Below the pieces are notes generated by a model. It was given only the letters and a program-made list of their open reading frames with translations. It was not told where the DNA came from and ran no database searches. DNA of 16,074 bases from CAZWRV01 sp964636325 (GTDB taxonomy: Bacteria; Verrucomicrobiota; Lentisphaeria; Victivallales; GWF2-50-93): assembly GCA_964636325.1 (NCBI GenBank), contig CAZWRV010000124.1, positions 1 through 16,074 of the forward strand. Direction: 5' to 3'. The position numbers and the translations under genes are program-made. Of the stretch, positions 6,545 through 15,000 are shown piece by piece (the first letter of the stretch is position 1; every line of letters starts with the position of its first letter).

Positions 6545-8329
6545 ATGAAGGCATCTGAGCTCAGGAAAAAATACATCGACTTCTTCACGGGGAAGGGGCA
6601 CAAGGCGGCAAAGAGCGCGCCTCTTGTCCCGGAAAACGACCCGACGGTCCTTTTCACGACCGCCGGGATGCATCCGCTCGTCCCGTTCCTGCTGGGGGAG
6701 AAGCATCCGCTCGGCAGGAGGCTCGTCAACTTCCAGAAGTGCATACGTACAGGCGACATAGACGAGGTTGGCGACGCGGTTCACCTCACATTCTTCGAAA
6801 TGCTTGGAAACTGGTCGCTCGGCGACTATTTCAAGCGCGAGGCGATTGAATACAGCTTCGAGTTCCTCACCAGCTCCGAGTGGCTGGGGCTTCCGCTCGA
6901 CAAGCTGGCGGTAACTGTATTCGAGGGAGACTCGGACGCCCCCTTCGACGAGGAGGCCTTCTCGGTCTGGCGGCGCCTCGGGATCCCTGAGGATAGGATA
7001 GCGAGGCTCCCCAAGAAGGACAACTGGTGGGGGCCGGCCGGCCAGACCGGGCCGTGCGGGCCGGACACGGAGATGTTCTACTGGACCGGCCAGGGCGCGG
7101 CGCCCAAAAGCTTCATCCCGGCCGACAAGGCCTGGGTGGAGATATGGAACGACGTGTTCATGCAGTACAACAAGACTGACAAGGGCGCCTACGAGCCGCT
7201 GTCCCAGAAAAACGTCGACACCGGCATGGGGGTGGAGAGGGTGACAGCGATCCTTCAGGGCAGGGATTCCTGCTACGACACGGAGCTTTTCCAGCCGATC
7301 TTCCTGAAAATGAACGAGTTCTGCGGCCAGTCCGCCGCAGGGGACGCCGCCAGGTCGAGAAGGATCATCGCCGACCATCTCAGGGCGGGCACGTTCATCA
7401 TGGCCGACGGCATAAGCCCCGGCAACGTCGACCAGGGCTACGTCCTCAGGCGCCTCATACGCAGGGCCGTGAGGGAGGGCCGCAAGCTGGGGATTTCAAA
7501 GCCGTTCACACACGAGATAGCCGAGGTCGTGGTCTCGATGTTTTCCGATGTCTACCCCGAGGTCGCCGCGGCCGCCGGCAAGATCAGGGAATGGCTCGTC
7601 CGCGAGGAGGAGCAGTTCCAGAAGACCCTCGAAAAGGGGACGGTCGAATTCGAAAAGCTCATCTCCAGGGTTCCCCCGCACATCCAGCACAAGTCTGTCA
7701 GCGGCAAGAACGCCTTCTACCTATACGAGACGTACGGATTCCCGATCGAGCTCACCGAGGAGATGGCGAAGGAGCGCGGCTTCTCCGTGGACAAGGAAGG
7801 CTTCGCGCAGGCCTACGCGAAGCACCAGGAGCTTTCTAGGAAGGGCGCCGAGCAGAAGTTCAAGGGCGGCCTTGCCGACAACTCCGAGCTGACGGCGAAC
7901 CTCCATACCGCGACGCACCTGCTGCACGAGGCGCTCCGCAGGGTGCTCGGCCCGCATGTCCAGCAGAAGGGATCCAACATCACAGCCGAACGCCTCAGAT
8001 TCGACTTCTCGCACCCCGAAAAAATGTCGCCCGAGCAGATCTCCCAGGTTGAGAAGATTGTGAACGACGCAATATGCCAGGATCTCCAAGTTGCCTGTGA
8101 CGAGATGTCCGTCGACGAGGCGCTCGCGAAGGGCGCGATCGGCCTCTTCGCCGACAAATATGGCGAAAAGGTCAAGGTCTACAGCGTCGGCGGATTCAGC
8201 AGGGAGATCTGCGGCGGACCGCATGCCGCCAGGACCGGAGGCATGGGTACCTTCAAAATAACAAAGGAAGAAAGCTCGAGCCAGGGCGTCAGACGCATCA
8301 AGGCCGTGCTTCAGAAGAAGGACTCATGA
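6545..8329 (+). CDS. alaS: Alanyl-tRNA synthetase, compact form
   Basis: The 594-aa product charges tRNA-Ala in the cytoplasm. The aminoacylation domain and tRNA-recognition helices are complete: FTTAGMHPLVPFLLG (37-51), CIRTGDIDEVGD (66-77), FFEMLGNWSLGDYF (83-96, motif 2), GMGVERVTAILQG (motif 3, 227-239) and VLRRLIRRAVREGRKLG (300-316). The editing core keeps its zinc ligands: H454 and H458 in HTATHLLH, C556 and H560 in CGGPH (CGGTH in most bacteria). Usual bacterial AlaRS is about 870-880 aa. Here roughly 110 residues of the beta-barrel before HTATH are absent (SRKGAEQKFKGGLAD runs almost directly into it), and the DHHA1/C-Ala domain after the editing core is also absent. The frame ends normally after GVRRIKAVLQKKDS, and its TGA overlaps the next start (ATGA), so this is not a frameshift. 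The same compact form occurs in candidate-phyla bacteria. Confidence 0.95.
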   Translation: MKASELRKKYIDFFTGKGHKAAKSAPLVPENDPTVLFTTAGMHPLVPFLLGEKHPLGRRLVNFQKCIRTGDIDEVGDAVHLTFFEMLGNWSLGDYFKREAIEYSFEFLTSSEWLGLPLDKLAVTVFEGDSDAPFDEEAFSVWRRLGIPEDRIARLPKKDNWWGPAGQTGPCGPDTEMFYWTGQGAAPKSFIPADKAWVEIWNDVFMQYNKTDKGAYEPLSQKNVDTGMGVERVTAILQGRDSCYDTELFQPIFLKMNEFCGQSAAGDAARSRRIIADHLRAGTFIMADGISPGNVDQGYVLRRLIRRAVREGRKLGISKPFTHEIAEVVVSMFSDVYPEVAAAAGKIREWLVREEEQFQKTLEKGTVEFEKLISRVPPHIQHKSVSGKNAFYLYETYGFPIELTEEMAKERGFSVDKEGFAQAYAKHQELSRKGAEQKFKGGLADNSELTANLHTATHLLHEALRRVLGPHVQQKGSNITAERLRFDFSHPEKMSPEQISQVEKIVNDAICQDLQVACDEMSVDEALAKGAIGLFADKYGEKVKVYSVGGFSREICGGPHAARTGGMGTFKITKEESSSQGVRRIKAVLQKKDS

Positions 8330-8868
8330 GCACCGCGAAAGTCCTGCTCGCCTTCGAAAAAGGCGAATACCATGTCAGAGTCAGCGGAAGGGCCAACTTC
8401 GAATGCTGCCCCCCGCTCAGATCCATGATCAAAAACTTCGACGGCAACGCCCCGGCCGGAGTCTTCGTAGACCTCAACGGATGCTCAGGAATGGACAGCA
8501 CCTTCATGGGCATACTTACGATGATCGCGCTCAAGGGTAAAAAACTGGGGTTCAAGGCGACCATAGAGAACGCCGACGACAACTGCAAAAGACTCCTCAA
8601 CGGCCTCGGCATCAAGAACCTCTTCACGTATGCGACGGCTGCGCAGGAGGGCGGGGACAAGGAACGCCACTGGGAAGACACGAAGGAGGAAAGCTCCGAC
8701 AAGGCAAAGGTGAAGACCATCATAGACGCCCACCAGACCCTGATTGAGGCCAACAAGGAAAACGCCGAACGCTTCAAGGGCGTGATCGACTTCGCGAAAA
8801 AGGACCTCGAGAACCAGGAGAAGAAGGATCAGGAAAATCAGAACGGCGGCCCACCCTCGGCTAACTGA
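8326..8868 (+). CDS. STAS-domain protein, anti-sigma factor antagonist type
   Basis: The 180-aa product has a STAS domain (about 1-105). The strand-helix GVFVDLNGCSGMDSTFMGIL (45-64) matches the phosphorylatable loop of SpoIIAA/RsbV proteins, with S58 after the conserved M-D as the likely phospho-acceptor. This points to partner switching with a kinase/anti-sigma factor, but no kinase, phosphatase or sigma gene is in the window. The C-terminal third (about 110-180) is charged and helical, with AHQTLIEANKENAERFKGV (135-153), probably coiled or exposed, and ends in a low-complexity K/E/Q/N tail. Its ATG overlaps the alaS stop (ATGA), with AAGAAGGA just upstream, so translation is likely coupled to alaS. 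No intrinsic terminator is visible in the 47 nt before the convergent neighbour. Confidence 0.82.
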   Translation: MSTAKVLLAFEKGEYHVRVSGRANFECCPPLRSMIKNFDGNAPAGVFVDLNGCSGMDSTFMGILTMIALKGKKLGFKATIENADDNCKRLLNGLGIKNLFTYATAAQEGGDKERHWEDTKEESSDKAKVKTIIDAHQTLIEANKENAERFKGVIDFAKKDLENQEKKDQENQNGGPPSAN

Positions 8869-8915
8869 GGTGAGTATAATTGAGCAAAAGGGCGCAGCCT
8901 CCTCAACTCGCTCTT

Positions 8916-10445
8916 CTATTCCGACCGCAACGTAAGCGTGGATCTTTGCATGACGCCGAGCCTGAGACCGTTGGCATATCCGTTTATGTCCATCTTGACG
9001 TCGATACCGTCGATACCCCCAACTAAATCCTCCATTTCGGCGTTCGAGATGTTGAGCCGCCATGAGGGTCTTTTTGGGTTGAAGTCCAAGGAAAGCTGCA
9101 GCGTGCCTCCGTTGTTCAAAATCCCGAGGTAATTGTATCTTTGTCCGGCCTGCTTCCACCCCGCCGGACCGCTTATAAGATATTCCCATCCGTCTATGGC
9201 GATCTTCACGGCCGCGCTGTTGATGTCGAAGTCCGGGATCGGATCTCCGGCCGCCTTGGTGACGCTGAACTTGGCCTTGCCCTTGCTTTTTGTGTTCTTC
9301 TGGCCGTTCGCCTTGGAAATGCCGAAGTCCTCCCACTCGCCGCCGTCGGTTTCAAGCTGGACAGCGCTGTTTCCGATATTGCCGATGTTGAACTTCCAAG
9401 TTGCGGACTCGTCGACAGCAATGTTCTCCCCTATGATAGAATATACTAATATTCCTGCAGCAACGTTGAGCGAGACCGGGATGCTGCCGTCGCCGTTGAA
9501 GAGCATCCCCCTGTTTATGTTCGCCTTTGTAAGCGTCAGGTTCCAGTGGTTCCGGCCATCCTTGGTGAAATAAATGTTGAGGGTATATTTTCCTTCAAGC
9601 GTCGCGCCGGTGTATGAAATCTTGTTGCCCAGGACTTTGCGGTTCTGGTCTATCATTATGGATGTTCTTCCGACGTTGAAGTATATCTTCGCATTCTGGG
9701 GGAAATCGGCGACCTGGAGGGGCATGGCCGCGTTTGTTATCGTCACCTTGTCGTCTTGAAGCGTGTTGTCGTTCAGAGTTATCCTCGCCTTCGATTCCTT
9801 TGTGAAGACCTCGCCCGGGCCGTTTGCAGCGAAAACTCCGTATACGGCCACATCGCCCAGCACTGTCAACAAGGTCTGGGCCTTCGTCGAATCCGCGAAG
9901 ATCGCATTGTCCGATGGGGTGGCAAGCCACCGTAGGAAGGAATTCCCTTCGGCCGGGACGGCGTTTATCGGGATGGGAACATCCGTCGCGACCGTTCCGG
10001 AGACGTCGGAAACCGTTCCTCCCTTAACTGGCATGACATCCATCGCCAGCTCCGCGGTCAATCCTGTCTGGGTTATGGTGAAGAAACCGCTGTTCTTGTA
10101 TACGAAGCTGTCCTCCAAGCTCCGGAGTTTGAACGAATATCCTGTCCCGGGAGGGAAGGCGGGGGGTACGCTCCATTCGATCTTCCCAAGGGAGACGTCC
10201 GCGTATGTGGGGTACTGGAGCGGGACGAGGACTCCGTTCCTGTAAAGCGTAAACCCGATTTTGCCTGAAACGTCGATGGACGACCAAGTGATATCATGGA
10301 CGCTGTCCTGCTTCCATATTTCACCGCCGACCGGGGAGCTTATTGTTATCGAGGGATTGGCTCCCAGCGCATCGGAGGCTGCAAGCATGAAGGCAAGCGG
10401 CATCCACAGGGCCAGGATGAAGAGACAATTCGACGATTTGCGCAT
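8916..10445 (-). CDS. Secreted protein: Kre9/KNH-like domain, InlB-like domain, duplicated unnamed domain
   Basis: The product (509 aa) has a signal peptide (MRKSSN, hydrophobic 7-22, likely cleavage after ALGA near 29). Residues about 31-125 fit the Kre9/KNH-like Ig-type domain (ITISSPVGGEIWKQDS, DITWSS, WSVPPAFPPGTGYSFKL), frequent in bacterial surface proteins. Residues about 134-206 resemble a divergent InlB B-repeat: KGGTV, NAVPAEGNSFLRW, then VAVYGVFA. Two copies of an unnamed beta-rich domain follow, about 218-328 and 390-490; the best-matching cores are YTG...YTLNIYF...R.HWNLTLTKANI (278-310) and YLG...LQLSLDF...RPSWRLNISNAEM (439-471). No catalytic motif was seen; a cell-surface or matrix role is likely. 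The start at 10445 is preferred over in-frame ATGs at 10460 and 10499, since GGAG precedes it by 6 nt and the signal peptide begins there. Confidence 0.8.
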   Translation of the reverse strand: MRKSSNCLFILALWMPLAFMLAASDALGANPSITISSPVGGEIWKQDSVHDITWSSIDVSGKIGFTLYRNGVLVPLQYPTYADVSLGKIEWSVPPAFPPGTGYSFKLRSLEDSFVYKNSGFFTITQTGLTAELAMDVMPVKGGTVSDVSGTVATDVPIPINAVPAEGNSFLRWLATPSDNAIFADSTKAQTLLTVLGDVAVYGVFAANGPGEVFTKESKARITLNDNTLQDDKVTITNAAMPLQVADFPQNAKIYFNVGRTSIMIDQNRKVLGNKISYTGATLEGKYTLNIYFTKDGRNHWNLTLTKANINRGMLFNGDGSIPVSLNVAAGILVYSIIGENIAVDESATWKFNIGNIGNSAVQLETDGGEWEDFGISKANGQKNTKSKGKAKFSVTKAAGDPIPDFDINSAAVKIAIDGWEYLISGPAGWKQAGQRYNYLGILNNGGTLQLSLDFNPKRPSWRLNISNAEMEDLVGGIDGIDVKMDINGYANGLRLGVMQRSTLTLRSE

Positions 10446-10519
10446 GAAAGGCTCCGGCATTTGTTTGGAGTTCCGAGAAGATGATCTGTTATGGCGCATA
10501 TGGGCGGGGACTCAAGGGC

Positions 10520-10738
10520 TTATGCCTTCTCAACGTTTATTTCCTTGTCGACCTGCTCCCTCAGGATACGCTGTATGCCGTCCTTTAAAGTGGCCATCGC
10601 GTGCGGGCAGCAGCCGCATGCGCCCTTAAGCTTGACCAGGACGTTCTTGCCGGTGATGCTCACAAGCTCCAGATCGCCGCCGTCCGCCTGCAGATGGACG
10701 CGGAGTTCCTCCAATACCTTCTTGATCTTCTCTTCCAT
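10520..10738 (-). CDS. NifU C-terminal-type Fe-S scaffold protein (Nfu)
   Basis: The 72-aa product is a stand-alone NifU-like domain that holds or delivers an Fe-S cluster in the cytoplasm. The family pattern is clear: helix EEKIKKVLEELRVHLQADGGD (2-22), then VLVKLKGACGCCP with the CX2C ligands C41 and C44 (an extra C43 lies between them), then a helix ending TLKDGIQRIL. The length fits single-domain Nfu proteins. The frame extends upstream to 10855 but only the part from 10738 is homologous; GAAGGGA (10745-10751, complement) gives an acceptable RBS for that ATG, while the ATG two codons earlier (10744) abuts it. Such a scaffold could serve Fe-S enzymes such as HydE elsewhere in the window, but no direct link is shown. 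Confidence 0.88.
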   Translation of the reverse strand: MEEKIKKVLEELRVHLQADGGDLELVSITGKNVLVKLKGACGCCPHAMATLKDGIQRILREQVDKEINVEKA

Positions 10739-10861
10739 GTGCATTCCCTTCGAGTTTATATTTGTTCGAGCATGTTGTGTCAGGTGCAGGAATATAATCC
10801 AGTAAAAGCCATATAATAATGCCTCGGAAATATTTTTCACGGCTTTGGCGCGCAAGGACGT

Positions 10862-11848
10862 TCAATCCCTGCCGATTCGGATTTTTTCAGAAAAGTCGTC
10901 GGAGTATCCCGCCTCGAGAGCCTTCTTGTTGACGTGGGATCTGCCCTTCAGCTCGTCGAAGGGGACTGACGTGTCCAGGAGCCCGTTTTCGTAGAGCATC
11001 CTGTCCAGTTCGCCGTTGACAAGAAGCCTCCAGTCCCATGGGCGCCGCAGTTCGGGCGCGCTCTGTCTTCTTATGCTGGTGGTGCAGTTCGCGGTGACGG
11101 CGTTGTAGTATTCCGGCCTTTCATAAAGTTCGTTGATCCTCCCGGCGAACTGCAGGAAGCGGGTCCTTGCCTCCTCCTTGTCGAATTTCGTCCTGTAAAG
11201 GAAGACATCCTCGCCTTCGCTGACCGCCCTCAGCATCAAGCAGTCCCGCTCCGTGCATGCCACATATATGAGCTCGAACATCTTGTAGAGGCCGCCTACC
11301 GCGGAGAACCCCTCGCATTTCTCGCGCCTGGTCTCGATCGAGAAGCAGATGTGGCCGTCAGATCCGAAATCGAAGCTGAGGATCGGGTGGGACATGTACT
11401 TCGATCCCCAGAAGTTCAGCAGGAGGTCAACCCCCATGAGGTTATCCAAGTTGAATGTCTTCGTGCAATATGCCTCCTTGAAGTCGGTTGGGGAACTGAA
11501 CTTGAAGTCCCTGATGCCATGGATGGTCACAATATCGCCTTTTACGTCCGCATGCGGGAGCCGGGCATGCACCGCCTGCCAGTCCCGGTCTTGCCGCGGC
11601 CGAATGGAAATGTGCCAGAGCAATATCAGGATGATTCCCGCAAGAACAACGCCGACACCCCTACGGCGCGGCCGAAGAAAGAATGTCAGCGCCGACGCCA
11701 GGACAATCCAGCATAACGTCAGTATCGCATGCAGGCTCGACGCCCGGCTCAGATCATAGTAAAGCGCCCCGGCGGAGATTAGTATGGCCCCCGTGTAAAA
11801 CACGAAGAACAGGCACTTCAGCGCAACAGATATGTATTTATTCTTCAT
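10862..11848 (-). CDS. DUF4105 / Lnb-family membrane protein, possible lipoprotein N-acyltransferase
   Basis: The 328-aa product has three N-terminal membrane segments (about 8-30, 38-58 and 64-81), followed by a domain matching the DUF4105 family (Lnb N-terminal periplasmic domain). Family marks are DWQAVHARLPHADVKGD (89-105), the VTIHGIRDF strand (107-115), SHPILSFDFG (153-162) and YYNAVTANCTTSIRR (247-261). C255 in NCTT with H154 are the likely Cys/His pair of this NlpC/P60-like fold. Members of this family have been reported as lipoprotein N-acyltransferases in Bacteroides; applying that here is inference. The start codon at 11848 is an ATG with only a weak RBS. The gene is divergent from the large secreted-repeat protein and 123 nt upstream of nfu on the same strand. 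Confidence 0.75.
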   Translation of the reverse strand: MKNKYISVALKCLFFVFYTGAILISAGALYYDLSRASSLHAILTLCWIVLASALTFFLRPRRRGVGVVLAGIILILLWHISIRPRQDRDWQAVHARLPHADVKGDIVTIHGIRDFKFSSPTDFKEAYCTKTFNLDNLMGVDLLLNFWGSKYMSHPILSFDFGSDGHICFSIETRREKCEGFSAVGGLYKMFELIYVACTERDCLMLRAVSEGEDVFLYRTKFDKEEARTRFLQFAGRINELYERPEYYNAVTANCTTSIRRQSAPELRRPWDWRLLVNGELDRMLYENGLLDTSVPFDELKGRSHVNKKALEAGYSDDFSEKIRIGRD

Positions 11849-11907
11849 CGCCCGGAAGATAACCGTGGAGAAGACACATTCAAACGATCGTTTTCAGAAG
11901 TGCCCGT

Positions 11908-11922
11908 CTGCGGTGACCGCAG
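11908..11922. promoter_or_regulatory. Short dyad in divergent spacer
   Basis: CTGCGGT-G-ACCGCAG is a perfect 7-bp inverted repeat with a single central base, followed by TTTTG on the + strand. Since the genes on either side diverge, it is not needed as a terminator; it lies just upstream of the -35 of the 12046 gene and on the 5' side of the DUF4105 gene, so it fits a bound operator at least as well. Confidence 0.35.
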
Positions 11923-11961
11923 TTTTGTCGGTGTTAAACTTTTCGAGAAGCCTTTGTGAGT

Positions 11962-11990
11962 TTGTCTTCCGAGCCCCTTCCTGTTATAAT
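11962..11990 (+). promoter_or_regulatory. Strong sigma70-like promoter with extended -10
   Basis: TTGTCT (11962-11967), 17-bp spacer, TATAAT (11985-11990) preceded by TGT, giving an extended -10 element. A start near 11997 would leave a leader of about 49 nt ending in GAGGGG (12034-12039) and the ATG at 12046. This also rules against the longer open frame that begins at 11956, upstream of the promoter. Confidence 0.7.
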
Positions 11991-12045
11991 ATGGGCTTCC
12001 CGAAAATCGAATTCCTGTAAACTGGAACAACTTGAGGGGCAAAGC

Positions 12046-15000
12046 ATGTTAACGCATCTCTGTCGAATCTTTTCCTGTGTCGCGCTGATTTTGCTCTGCG
12101 GCGCAGTTTCCGCCTTCGAGCTCGAGGTGACGGATGCAGACGGCGGCGGGCCGCTTGCGGGCGTCGCATTCGACGCGGGCATCTCGCTCAGGCCGAAGGG
12201 CTTCAAGGAGATCAAGGGAACTACTGACGCGAAGGGCGTCCTGAAAATCGAGGTTCCGCCGGAGGCGTCGTCGTTTGAAATCATACCGGCCGCAGGAAGC
12301 GGATATGCGCCTTCAGGCTACCAGTGGAAGGCCGGGAAAGAACAGAAGCCCGTCCCGGAAAAGGCCGCGCTCAAGCTTGTTAAAGGAGTCGAGATCGGCG
12401 GCATCGTCAACGGGCCGGACGGCTCACCGCTGGCCGGGGTCGAAATCCTGCTCACCTTCGAACTTCTGGACGAAGCCTACGAGCCGCCCCTCTGCCATGC
12501 ATGGGATCTTGAGGCCAGAAGCGGTCCGGACGGCAAATGGACGGCCCGGGTCAATCCGGCTATGATTGCCGCCATCGACCTTGAGTTCTCGCACGCCGGC
12601 TATCTCGGAACGGCCGACGAGCGCGTCGAATTCGAAAAAAACCTCGCGGACAGCAAGTCCGATCTGCTTGCAAAATCTCATCGGACAATCCTGGAACTCG
12701 AGAAGAAAGCTCCCGCCGCTGCGACCGTGAAGGACAATGACGGCAGGCCCGTCCCGGGCGCCACGGTCTGGTTCCTGACAAGAAGGCAATGCCTGCGCGC
12801 CACGACCGGCGAAGACGGCAAGGCCACCGCCCCCGAGGAGCTTAGGGGGAACCTCATCGTAATCGCCGGCAAAAAAGGTTTCGCGTGCACCGAGGTTCCC
12901 TCCGCAAACCCGAACGGATTCAACGCCGCTCTAACCCTGCAGGAAGGGGCAGCCGTCAAGGGAAGGGTGGTGGACGCCGGCGGCAAACCAGTCGAGGGTG
13001 TGGCAATCCGCAAATACGAATTCGACACCGACAACGAGCTCGGCGGCGCGCTCACCGGCGCAGACGGCAACTTTGAGATCCGCGCAGGGAAGGTCGACAA
13101 GCCTGTGTGGACTATACACAAGGAAGGCTTCATCAGATATATCAACGCCAGGCTCGGGCCGGATTCGCCGAACATCATAACACTGTATCCTGTAATAACC
13201 TTGAGGGGCAAGGTCACGGATGATGCCGGTTCGCCGATCACAAGCTTCAGGCTTTCCGCCGGCAAGACGATGGAAAAGCTCTTCACCTCGCCAGACGGAA
13301 GCTACTCCTTCCCACTGACAATACTGCCCTTCGAGCAGGCCGTCTCGGGGATAAAGCCGCTTGAAACCGCAATCACGCTTGCAGACGGCAGAAAGACTAA
13401 GGCAACCTTGAAGCCGGTCCTTGGCCAGTCAGAACTTGTCGCCGACTTCGTCGTCGCCGCGCCCAAGCAACTCAAAGGCATCGTCCTGGATCCGGACGGG
13501 AAAGCGGTGGCGGACGCTGAAGTCTCCATCACCTCCAGGAAATCCTCCGACAATGAGATTATGAGGAAAGCGGTTGAATCAAGGCCGGACAACCCCGCTC
13601 TGGCCCCACCCAAGAAGAAAAAAATCGCAAGCGGCAACGACGGCACTTTCAAAATAGACGTCCCAGAGAAGGAAAAATTCCTCGTCTCGGCGGCACACCC
13701 CTCAGGCTACGGCGAACTCCTATGCGAATCACCCCCGGATAAAGAAGTCTCCATCCAGCTGAAATCATGGGGCGGTCTGGTCTTGAAATGGCCGAAGGAA
13801 CAGACGCCCAAGACGGGAACCCTGCTTGTTCTCGAACGGCCAGTCCCCGGTCTGGACAGGTTGGACAAGGCGAAATTCACGGTCGGGGCGGACGGCACCT
13901 TGACTGTTGAAAAAGCTCCGCCCGGACCAGCCAGGCTCTCCTGCCCGGGATTGATCCTCTGGACGGAAATCCTTCCCGGACAAAAAACTGAGACTTGCCT
14001 GCCGGATTCCGGAGCGACCGTCTCGGGCAGCTTGAAGTTCGAAGGGGCGGGAAGCTTCCAGGCACTGAGGCAGGCGGGTGTCGAACTGAGCCTGGCCCTA
14101 CACCCGGCATGCCCTGCAGGCCTTGACAATTCCCTGCTCCCGACGGACAGGGACAAGACATACATTTCCGGCTTCTCCGACTCCTCGTTCTCCCTCGCCA
14201 AGCTTGACCCGTTTTCCGAAAAGGACATGAAGATCATCTCCCGTCTCTGCGAACTCCGCACGAATCTCGCGCCCCTTCCCGCAGTAATCTCCGGGGACGG
14301 ATACTTCGTCTTTAAAAACGTCCAGGCCGGGGAATACAGGATCAAGGGAAGCATCTCGGGAACACCGTTCGACTTCGGAAAGCTTGAGGTTCCGTCCGAC
14401 AAGGCCGCGCTGAAAGCCCCTGTCGAGACGGAGACGAAGCCGATCCCGATGTCAATATTCCCGCTGAAGCCGTCGGGGAAATTCCTGACCGGAACCGTCG
14501 TAGACGCGGAAGGCGCCCCTGTTTCCGACGCGATACTCCGCTTCGACTGCAAGTCCGGTGCCCCGCTGCCATTGTCCTCGCCCGGCTTTGAAAATGAAAG
14601 GCCGCCACATTTCACGGCACGCCCGGCCGAGGACGGCTCTTTCAGCATCGCAATCCCCGAGGACGCCGGCCGCCGCCTTTCAATATTCTCGGAAAAGCAT
14701 GGCTGCGCATCCTGCAAAGGAAACGTGGAACTTCCCGACGGCCGCGCTCAACTCCTGCCCTGGAGCTCCATAAACGGAAAGATCGGCCTGCCCGCCCGGG
14801 AAAAGGATGCGGGATGCAATGTCTCATACGCCGATGAGAACGGCACCTTCTCCGACATGCGCGCGGCGGGTGAGGAAGGGAACTTCAAATTCCAGAAAGT
14901 CCCTTCCGGCAAGGGTAAGCTTATCGTCTTCATCAGCCGCGACGATGACCTCGACGAAACAAGTCTCGAATATCTCATCGAGACGCCGTCCGCCGGGACT

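Noticed and set aside
6362..7378. Long antisense open frame (338 codons) over trpG/pabA and alaS
   Set aside because: It lies opposite two well-supported genes, has an arginine/proline/glycine-rich composition typical of the reverse frame of GC-rich coding DNA, and shows no recognisable domain.
7850..8329. AlaRS shortened by frameshift or pseudogenisation
   Set aside because: The frame is intact, the editing core is complete, the stop overlaps the next start codon, and no C-Ala remnant is visible in any frame downstream.
8869..8915. Bidirectional terminator between the convergent STAS and secreted-protein genes
   Set aside because: The 47-base gap has no stable stem followed by a T-run on either strand; only weak partial pairing was found.
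10755..10783. Promoter CTGACA-N17-TATAAA (complement) for nfu
   Set aside because: The match is good, but a start about 7 nt after the -10 would fall within or just past the RBS, leaving a leader of about 10 nt; it would be nearly leaderless, so I do not list it as a feature.
10739..10855. N-terminal extension of the Nfu protein
   Set aside because: The extra 39 residues have no family match, while the ATG at 10738 begins the conserved helix and has an RBS at the right distance.
13707..14717. Antisense open frame (336 codons) inside the large secreted-protein gene
   Set aside because: It is a shadow of a GC-rich coding strand with serine/arginine-rich translation, no RBS and no domain; the + strand gene explains the region.
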